From contig LSYV01000020.1 of assembly GCA_001584585.1 (NCBI GenBank), positions 381,752 to 394,171 of the forward strand: 12,420 nucleotides of DNA, written 5' to 3'. This DNA is from Gonium pectorale. Its lineage: Eukaryota; Chlorophyta; Chlorophyceae; Chlamydomonadales; Volvocaceae. Every line of letters starts with the position of its first letter. The first letter of the stretch is position 1. Shown one piece after another: positions 1 through 7,194 of the stretch. The notes beneath the pieces are model-generated. The model was not told the origin of the DNA, searched no databases, and saw nothing but the letters and a program-made list of their open reading frames with translations. A program made the position numbers and the translations under genes.

Positions 1-582
1 AACGGGATGGAGGTGAGGGGGCTGGGCTGGTATACCCATGCCGGCACCGCCACGGGCACTACCGCACCACTGGCCCCACACGCTCGGCGCTGATGCGGCA
101 GCTGCGCTCAGCGCGCCCTCCCGCCGAAATGGCAGCGTCTGTCCGGTCCAACTTAAGTTGAGTAGTGGTCCCCCGCGTACCGGCCCCCTCTCCACCCCCC
201 TCCACTCATCACTGCGTTCCTGCCCATCCTCCCCCAACCCCAACGGGTCAATGCCTCTCCAGTCGCGATCCTTTTTAAACTCTATCGGGGTAATGTCTCT
301 CCAGTCGTGATGCTGGGAGCCCTTTCACGGACTCGGGTGGCGTGCGCCTCTGGGCTCTGGCTCCTCTTCTGAGGGCGCCTTCCAGCCCACTGGCCCAAGC
401 CCTCCACCTCCACCTCCCCACCGCAGGGCGAGAAGGTGGCCCCCGTGTGTGAGGCCGCCAACATCCGCGCCTTCCCCACCTGGGTCATCGGTGGCAAGAC
501 CATTGAGGGGCAGCTGGAGCTGGACGAGATCGACAGGGAGCTGGCCAGGGCGGAGGCGGCCGCGGCGGCGACGGCGCCGTAA
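1..582 (+). CDS. LTO1: C-terminal end of a VKOR/thioredoxin-like protein (LTO1-like), partial
   Basis: Two exons are seen, 1-12 (codons N-G-M-E, donor GAG|GTGAGG) and 427-582 (acceptor CCGCAG, stop TAA at 580-582), joined in phase 0 across a 414-base intron. The last exon encodes 51 residues containing C-E-A-A-N-I-R-A-F-P-T-W-V-I, followed by G-G-K-T-I-E-G-Q-L-E-L. The FPTW segment is the cis-proline loop of a thioredoxin fold. The arrangement, with a Cys shortly before I-x-x-FPTWVI and then a G-x-x-L-x-E-L stretch, matches the C-terminal domain of the plant and cyanobacterial VKOR fusion LTO1, which oxidises thiols in the thylakoid lumen for photosystem II assembly. The NGME exon fits the position of the F-P-N-G segment of plant LTO1. 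The protein ends in an Ala-rich tail. The VKOR membrane domain and the CxxC exon lie outside the window, so another thioredoxin-like protein is possible. The TAA overlaps a donor-like GTAAGC. Confidence 0.65.
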
Positions 583-1477
583 GCGCGGCGGCGGGAGCTG
601 AGCTGGCATTAGACGTGGGATCCTGGGATCTGGTCGGCTGACTACGGTATCCGTGTCCTGCTTGAAGAGGGCCGCCGCTGAGGCGCCGCCCGCGTCATAG
701 TGATTGGCGGGCCCCAGGGTCGGGAGGAGTGTGCGTGAGCACACGTGCAATGGCAGGGCGGGGCAGTCCACGGGCAGGCGGGGCGGACAGAGCGCTGGGC
801 GGTGGTGTTGCTGTCGTCGCGATGCCGGAAAGCGTGGACGGTCAGAGAGGCGCAGTGTGCGCGGGAGTGGGGCCCCGCTGGAGAGCGTACGTGCAAGCAG
901 CACGCGTCACGATTTTACGAACCTGTTCTCAGGCGAGCGGCTGGGAGGGCGCCGACGCGGCCCATGCCCGGCCGTTGCAAAACCTATTGTCTTGCCTCAC
1001 CGACCGCGCCTTCCCTTGCGAGGGCCGGGCAGCGGGAAGCGGACGCATGCATTACTGCCTGTCAGCGCGTTACTGCTGATCACGCTCTGTTCGGCGGTGA
1101 CGCGGGCGGACTGGCCCATGGGTCACGGTCTGCACGAGGCAGCGCGTGCGGGCCTGTGCGCAGCCTGGCGCGGACGTCCAGGGATGTCAAGTGAGCTGCC
1201 ATTAACAGTATGGGGTGGGGCTTGAGTGCAGAGTGGCAGCGCGGGCAACCGACACCCCCCTGTTACATGCCAAGAGCCCCTCGCTCATAAGGCGCCAAGG
1301 CTCGAGCGTACTGCCCAATCTTCGTCGGGTTGGGCACCGAGTGTTCCCAGCGCCCGGAGCCGAGCAGGGACGCGGTGCCCGCCCTGGTGATACGCCGTTG
1401 CGCCGCACCTCTCGCCGCTGGAGCCAAGCCGGCCGTATACCACGGGCGGGCTCCCTCTTTCTGTGCAGGTTCTCTTT

Positions 1478-1482
1478 TTACA
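1478..1482 (-). promoter_or_regulatory. Candidate polyadenylation signal TGTAA for the minus-strand gene
   Basis: TTACA on the plus strand reads TGTAA on the minus strand, the usual polyadenylation signal of Chlamydomonas and relatives. It lies about 800 bases past the minus-strand stop at 2280, a long but plausible 3' UTR for such algae. A second copy at 1263-1267 is an alternative. Confidence 0.4.
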
Positions 1483-2034
1483 CATATACACTCGGTACAC
1501 ATATACGTTCCACCCTTCATGACCTAAATCCCCGGTACGGTCTCACGAGGCTCCGCCCTTTTCCAAGCTTCAAGGAAGCGTTTCCCCTACTTGTGTACTA
1601 CACCAGCAGCAGCACGAGTAGGGCACGGAGGGTTGCCTGGAGGGCAGGGCAGGCAGGGCTGCAGCAGCTGTTGCCAGCGCACCCGCGGACCGCAGGCCGC
1701 CGCACCCAAACGTCGTCCAGGACCCCACAGCGCACAGGAACCCCGGAGCCGTACCGCCAGCCGTACGCGCCACCGCTGCCGGTCAGTTCACGCTCGCGAC
1801 TAGGCCGGCCTGGGCCGCCGCTACAGATCACGGGGACGCTTGCCTCGGCCGCGTACCGTACCGCATCTTCGAGGGCATGGCAACGCACGGCCCCATGATT
1901 CCCCAAGGCAGCGTCCTGGCAGGCGGCCACGTGCGGCCCAGTGCAGCCGCGCGGGCCGGGGGCGTCACAGTTGGAGACGCAAGGGCTCCTCCACAACGAC
2001 CATAAGCCACCTCATCCCCCTCCTCCGGCCCTCC

Positions 2035-2063
2035 ACGCACACGCACGCACACGCACGCACATG
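2035..2063. repeat. CACG/CA microsatellite
   Basis: A short imperfect run of CACG and CA units lies in the non-coding interval between the convergent genes. It is a simple-sequence repeat with no sign of function. Confidence 0.7.
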
Positions 2064-2279
2064 GACGCGCTCGACGGACAGATGCGCCCCACTGGTCCAG
2101 GCCCGAACCGCCGGCCGTCCCCAGCCCCGCCCCAGGTCCCTCTCTCCCCGTCACCATCCCCCGACTCGCAGCAGGCCACGCCGCCATGCTGCGACGGCGG
2201 CGGCCCTCATCAAGGCCAGCCCCTCTGTCTGTCCCGGATCGCTCCACGATGGCAGCACGGTGCGGCACGGCTCCTCCGA

Positions 2280-5047
2280 TCAGCCGTTGTACCTCTCCGC
2301 CAGCTCGGGCGGCGGGCGCTCCTCCATGATGGAGGGGTCCCGGGCCAGGTGCTCCGCGACGGTGGTCTTGCTACAGGGGCGGGGCCGGGTGTGTGAGCCG
2401 TGGGGCATGAGAGGGGCGCATGCGCACGGCGCGCGCGTAGACATGGCAGCAATCAGCCAATCACCGTTTCAATGGGCGGACGAGGCGCCTAGGCGACAAG
2501 GCCCACACCGGACCACACCCCGCTCCTTCTTCTGCACCAGCCCAGCACCCTTCCCCGTCGGGGTCCTGACCCTCCAAGGAGCACAGTCTTGCAGGATGGG
2601 TTACGCTCGCGCTCCCATCCGCTCAACCCATGCTCCCAACCGTCCTGCCCGCCACCCCGCCCGCAGTCCGCACCGGTCCGCCAGGAAGGTGGCGTGCAGG
2701 AAGCTGTGCTCCGCCTCCGGGCCCAGCCCCCGCGCCGCCAGCACGCAGTGGCGCAGGTACGTCCGGCAAGGCAGCAGCGGCGGGCAGCCGGGGGCGGCGC
2801 CCCACACGCGGGTGATGCCGTGCCGCCCCCAGCGCGCCTCCCAGTCGGCGGGCGGGCAGCGCAGGGCCGCGTAGTCGGCGTCCGTGTTTGCGGCGCAGAT
2901 TACCTGCAGCGGGCAGGTGGCAGGGGACGGGCGGGAGCGAGCCTCCCACTTGCAAAGCCCACGGCTGCATCGTGCGCGCTTGTTGCACACGTCCGTTCAT
3001 TCGGGGGCCTGGACGTGCGTGTGCGCATGTGTGCAGATGCGTACTGCACGGCTCTGTAGCGGCTTGTAGGGCAGGCCTTGCGTATTCAGCATGCGCGTGT
3101 TTGTAGCGCCACTCACCTTACTCCTCTGTGCTGTGCTGGGCCCATCAAGAGCAACCCGTGGGCCCCCATCGCCAGTGTAACAGTACGCCTGCTAGCCGCT
3201 CTAAGGACAGTGCCGTGCAGTAAACCCTTCCGCCCCCCGGTGCCGAGGCAGACAGACCACCGCACATTCACAGGCCCGATAGGGAGCGGCCAAGGTGTAG
3301 CCCGCAGCGCGGGGTACCGCAGATGCCCAGGAGGTGCGGTGGTCCGTCTGCTCGGCGCGATGCGCGGAAGGGATGTCGCGCGGCCGTTGCCGTTTGCTGA
3401 CTCGCTGGCAGCCATGCCAAGCATGGGGGTCTACCACTTGCTCGGGGGCATTCTGGGAGTCATGGGCCTAGCACTGAAGAGCAGAGGAGGCAGCGCTGTA
3501 AACGTGTTGCGATGCTGGACCCTCAAAACCTGTACTGCTGAGCAATGGTGAACTTGCGCAACGCCTGCGCTCTTGGAGGCCTGGCCCCACGCTGGCCCGA
3601 TTCCAAATAAGAACGGTGCAACCCCCCTCCTCCGTGGCCCCCGTCCGTCCGCAACCTTCGCACGACACAGCGCAAAGGCCTCCCCCGCCAAAAACCCCCC
3701 TCCCGACAGCCCCTCGGCCTCACCGCCTTGCGGCCCACGGGTCGGCCCGCCAGGTCGGTCGGCCGCACCGCCACGAAGCGGAACTCGTGCTCCCGTGCGA
3801 TGAAGGCCGCCACCGCGGAGGGGCTGGCGGGCACCTCGAACAGAGACACCACCACCGAGGGCGGCGGCGGCGGCGAAGATGAGGAGGAGAAGGAGGAGGA
3901 GGGGTGCCCGGACTCCGCGGCCGCGGACGGTGGCATGGGCTCTGGCTGCCAGCGCTCCAGGCTGAGGCTGGCAATCTCACCCTGCTCGGATGGGGGCGGG
4001 CCGGGCCGGAGGTGGGCTCTCTGCTGTTGATCGGGTGCCGCTCGGGCGGCAGCGCTCCTCCCTTTCACCTGCCGTATGAGCTAAGTGCTGGGTTCCCCTC
4101 CCTGGCGCCCGCACCGTGTCGGGGCGGGCTATCCCCCGCGCGAAGAAGACGTCCGCGGTGTGTCCGAACACGCGGCGCCAGCCATCCACCTGCACACCAC
4201 CAGGGCGAGGGCGGGAGCGGGGGCGGTACGGCGCCAGCGGTACAGCGCGAGGCGGCTCTTAGAAGCATGGAACGGGGACGCGAGGCGTGGCCGGGAACCG
4301 GGGCTGTGTGCAAGGACCTGCTGTGTTATGTATACGGAACAGTATGCTCAAAACAGGTCTGCAAGCCACAAAACAATCTGTTGTGTGCGCGGGGCTGTCA
4401 GGAAGGCGGGGGACCACCCACGGTCGCGGGAGCCAGCTGAGGCATCAGCAGGCCGGCCAGACAGGCCACCAACCGCTCATCGGCCCCCGCCCCACTGAAC
4501 ACCACCCCTCAGACCCACCCGTCCGACGCGGAAGTTGGTCAGGTCGGGGAACGTGTAGCGGGCGCTCCGCTCTGAGGCGCCATTGCGCAGGATTGGGAGG
4601 GCGTGGCGGGCGGGCGGTTGGGGCGTGGGCGCGCGCCGGGATGGGGCGGCAGGCAAGGGGTGGTAGTGGGCAAGTCCTGTATGTCAGCACTGCAGCAGCG
4701 CCGCCTGGCTCATGCGTCTGCGCCACCGCTCCCACAGCCCAGCGCCCTTTGCCCGGCGTGCCGGGCAGCTCACCAACAAACATGCGCATCGCTTGGATGC
4801 GTAGCGCAGTTGTCTCGTCGCACCTGAGAGGAGGCTGCCGAATCCCGCAATCGTCATTTTCCCGTCCGGCCCCTGCGGCAGGGCACGCGGGTGTGCACTG
4901 CAACGCTTGCAACGTCGGGCATAGCACTCTTGACACCCCGACAAAGTCTGACCATACGGAACGCCCAGCTGAATCCCCTCCCACCGCAAGTCCGGTGAAG
5001 CTGTCGTCCAGCTCATCCTCATAGGCTAGCTCCAGCTGGACCGGCAT
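2280..5047 (-). CDS. GGCT-like (gamma-glutamylcyclotransferase-fold) protein, 7 exons, 272 aa
   Basis: Exons in coding order are 5047-4985, 4872-4824, 4571-4519, 4189-4115, 3981-3724, 2903-2674 and 2370-2280 (TGA at 2282-2280). Every junction is GT-AG and all six intron phases agree (0, 1, 0, 0, 0, 2), giving 819 bases. The product has an acidic N-terminus, GFGSLLS at residues 31-37, a W-R-R-V-F-G-H segment near 59-65, a Ser/Pro-rich insertion at about 92-121, V-V-V-S-L-F-E-V at 123-130 and REHEF at 143-147. A Trp/Cys-rich C-terminal half follows, with Y-L-R-H-C-V-L-A-A at 215-223 and F-L-A-D-R at 239-243. In gamma-glutamylcyclotransferases an early GYGS-like loop binds substrate and a Glu in a D-x-x-E-x-x-Y context is catalytic; GFGSLLS and E144 sit in matching places. 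I infer a GGCT-like fold, but substrate and role are unknown. It resembles a conserved family of unnamed algal proteins that I recall. Translation could instead start at the ATG at 4857 (residue 27). Confidence 0.85.
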
Positions 5048-5641
5048 GGCAGAGGCAGTGGGATGCCGGGACCAACGAAGGCCTCGTACCAGTTTTTGGG
5101 GCGCAATGCCAATTGGACTATGCCCTTGTTTGGCACGAACCACGACAAGCAACCGGGCACTGGGGTTTAGCACACGGGTAGAGGGGGGTGAAGATGTCTG
5201 GGCCGACGGGCACCTATCCAGCGAGTGTCGCATTCGCTAGTAAAGTCCACAGTCGATGCTTGCCAGGAACACCTCTTGGTATCACGGAGTCGGCTGATAT
5301 GAGGAGGGGTCATATGTTCCATAGTTTAACATACATTATATCAATGCCAGGAATCACAATGTCTGAGATACCTGCTCCAACGTTGAGGGTTGAGGCTGAT
5401 GGCGGAACGGCTTCAACGGCCAACCGCCCGAATCTTGTCTCTTGGATAGTTGGATTGACCAGCTGCTCCTTGTTGCCATTGAAACGTTGTTCAAAGCAGC
5501 GCTCAGTCGAATCACACACTGGCGATCACATAATCCTACATATCCAAGACCTGAACGCGGGAACCAAGGAGAGGCCGACTGCCTACCGAGTTCCACCTTA
5601 GGCTTTCAGCGCCGTAACAAAATCTTCTGAGAGTCACAAGG
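5048..5641. promoter_or_regulatory. Divergent intergenic region, likely shared promoter
   Basis: The interval separates the start of the minus-strand GGCT-like gene (5047) from the plus-strand start at 5642. From about 5240 to 5640 it is clearly more AT-rich than its surroundings, as expected for an algal promoter or 5' UTR. No clear TATA box was identified. A 69-codon minus-strand reading frame at 5310-5519 uses AT-richer codons than the neighbouring genes; it is not recognised and could be a remnant of something older. The upstream stretch 5048-5233 is open in frame with the minus-strand start, so a longer N-terminus for that gene cannot be excluded. Confidence 0.45.
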
Positions 5642-6224
5642 ATGCCGTGTGACGCGCCGTCCAACGCTCGGCGGGGCATGCAGTCGACAAGCGCCTCCGG
5701 CTTGCTGCGACCCTTTGGCGCCTGGCAGCGATACTGGTCATCATCAAGCGCCCCCACCGCCGCAGCCCTAGGTGGCAGCGGCTTCATGCCTGCTTCCAGA
5801 TTGCCGGGGCGCGCCGCTGTGCCTCTCGCCCGTTACCTATCGATCGCAGCTCTGGGGACGTGCGTGGTGAGTGGGTCGTCACCTGCTGTTACAACGAATC
5901 TGCTCAGACGTTGCGGAACCGCGCGAACCTACCATGATGATGTCCCCCGCCTTCCGTATCAGTCATGCACCGCTCCCATGCCTGCATGCATTAATGATTG
6001 CTTGCCCCGATGGCCTATGTCTGCATGTCACATTGTCACATTGCCGACCTTGCCGCCCGTGTCCTCAACGCCAGGCGATGGTGGCGGTGTCAGTTCTGCA
6101 ACCGCCCGATTGGGCCCATGTGGCCCTGGGCGGCGACGACCAGCACGGGACAAGCCAGCGCGGCGGGGCCTCCCCGCGGCGGGAGCTGCACCCCGAACTA
6201 AGCGCCACCGCTGGTGCGTGCTGA
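5642..6224 (+). CDS. Tentative two-exon gene, hypothetical 124-aa protein with presequence-like N-terminus
   Basis: Proposed exons are 5642-5866 (75 codons, donor GTG|GTGAGT) and 6075-6224 (acceptor CCAG, 49 codons, TGA at 6222-6224), joined in phase 0 across a 208-base intron. The N-terminus lacks acidic residues over its first 70 or so positions and is rich in Ser, Ala and Arg, including R-Y-W-S-S-S-S at about residues 30-36. This resembles mitochondrial or plastid presequences, some of which are cut after R-x-F/Y. The second exon is soluble and more polar. A TGTAA lies about 205 bases past the stop, which supports a transcription unit ending there. No domain was recognised, the coding call rests on phase agreement and composition only, and a second Met at 5678 is an alternative start. 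It could be spurious. Confidence 0.4.
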
Positions 6225-6391
6225 TTCGGCCGTGGCCGGGCCGCCGTGGCGGGGCGGGGCTAGCGGCTTCTGTCAGCGCTCACGGAAGGGATTATGGTCC
6301 ATGCCTCTAAATGCGAACTGGAATTGGGGACTATATTTCTTGTTCCGCGTCCGCATTTGTGTTTCTCACCCTTAGTGTGAAGTCCCTTGGG

Positions 6392-6431
6392 TACGGTGTA
6401 CCTGCTGTCTTTGCTACGGTGTACCTGCTGT
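6392..6431. repeat. 17-bp direct repeat
   Basis: The 17-base sequence TACGGTGTACCTGCTGT occurs at 6392-6408 and again at 6415-6431, separated by six bases. The two units form a near-tandem duplication of about 23 bases. The second copy runs into the TGTAA at 6429-6433. Confidence 0.9.
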
Positions 6432-6433
6432 AA
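6429..6433 (+). promoter_or_regulatory. Candidate polyadenylation signal TGTAA
   Basis: TGTAA about 205 bases downstream of the proposed stop at 6224 is the canonical signal of volvocine algae. It would give the small upstream gene a normal-length 3' UTR. Confidence 0.45.
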
Positions 6434-7194
6434 TGCTAGGCGCTGTTTCGTACAACGAGCACGCCGCATCATGTTGTAGAATGAATGTACGAATAAGTGT
6501 GCGGCAGTGTTCTGGTTGTCCCTGAGCCAACTCGTCGGCGCTGGTGAGGGCAGCGCCCAGGACGGGGAGTCGTAGGATGACGGTTCGGCAACCACCAAGT
6601 CCGCGTACTGGTGCGAGTGTGCGTGCAGGCAGGGCTGCGCAGTACAGCACCACCCAGCGCACAGACGTCCCCAAAGTGCATGGGGCCATGTGCAACAAGC
6701 GTTGAAGTTCTGGGTCGGGGCATCGTGTGCACGGGTTGTGGGAATTCTGCTCGGTGGCGGGGTGGCTGTGCGCCTATGGTGTGTCGGTCTTGAGGCCTCC
6801 AGGGGCGGCAGGTTGGCGCGTGTGTCGCCGGTGTGTGTCGTCATGGTCGTACGGGCACTGGTTTCGACAGTTTTGTTTCCAGAGTGTGGAGGCAGGATGG
6901 CACAATAGTGCATGTTGAGGAACGTTTCTGATTCGCGTATCACAGAAACGTTTCTTGTGCCTCCTCGATCAATAAACAGCCGTGCTGGGTGGGTGCTGTT
7001 GGCGGCACGTTCCGGACCATGCATCCGTCGAACGTGATTGCGAGGTCGCCGGGCGGTTCCCACCTGCATGCAATACGAGCACCGCCGGCCATCTCGGCCC
7101 GGCCATCCGGGCCTCGCCATGTAACAGCTCCATTGGTTGGTTGCAGTGCGCTAACCCACACCCGCCCTCCCACCGCCGTGCTGGCTGTGCGCAG
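6434..7194. other. Unassigned region upstream of the GT71 exons
   Basis: This stretch should contain the promoter, and perhaps the first exon, of the glycosyltransferase gene, because its first recognised exon at 7195 needs an upstream exon ending in phase 1. I could not identify a convincing start with a membrane anchor. A 286-codon minus-strand frame (6260-7120) and a 200-codon one (6940-7539) cross it without recognisable protein features. Just before 7195, CTAAC at 7151-7155 and a C-rich tract look like a branch point and an intron 3' end. A TGTAA occurs at 7120-7124. Confidence 0.5.
6918..6959. repeat. Inverted repeat with internal 12-bp palindrome
   Basis: AACGTTTCTG at 6921-6930 is mirrored by CAGAAACGTT at 6943-6952, and the inner bases TGAT and ATCA can extend the stem with a two-base bulge. 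The right arm also contains the perfect 12-bp palindrome AGAAACGTTTCT (6944-6955). It could be a protein-binding site or an RNA hairpin upstream of the glycosyltransferase gene; no family was recognised. Confidence 0.7.

Larger units (their letters stand above)
583..2279. other. Non-coding interval between convergent genes
   Basis: This stretch lies between the stop of the LTO1-like gene (582) and the stop of the minus-strand gene (2280), so it should hold two facing 3' UTRs. Several stop-free stretches exist on both strands, but none shows a recognisable domain, exon-like conservation or matching splice phases; they look like a by-product of high GC. On the minus strand TGTAA occurs at 1478-1482 and 1263-1267. 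I found no TGTAA on the plus strand before 2280. A CACG-rich microsatellite lies near 2035-2063. Confidence 0.6.

Noticed and set aside
1598..1996. Minus-strand open frame of 132 codons with several Cys and His
   Set aside because: The Cys and His spacing matches no deaminase or zinc-finger pattern, and no phase-compatible exon was found around it.
1840..2874. Plus-strand open frame of 345 codons
   Set aside because: It runs antisense across the last two exons of the minus-strand GGCT-like gene and shows only Arg/Pro/Ser-rich GC-driven composition.
5188..5601. Plus-strand open frame of 137 codons in the AT-richer island
   Set aside because: No recognisable motif, and it lies in the presumed divergent promoter region. 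A real first exon cannot be fully excluded.
5642..5866. First exon of the GT71 gene
   Set aside because: The hydrophobic stretch near its end could be an anchor, but its donors give phase 0 or 2, while the exon at 7195 needs phase 1, and a TGTAA lies between them.
6918..6959. Heat-shock element
   Set aside because: GAA and TTC blocks are present, but the spacing is four bases rather than the two required by the nGAAnnTTCn pattern.
6260..7120. Minus-strand open frame of 286 codons
   Set aside because: It has no recognisable domain, a composition unlike the window's real exons, and overlaps the probable promoter of the plus-strand glycosyltransferase gene. Long open frames arise by chance at this GC content.
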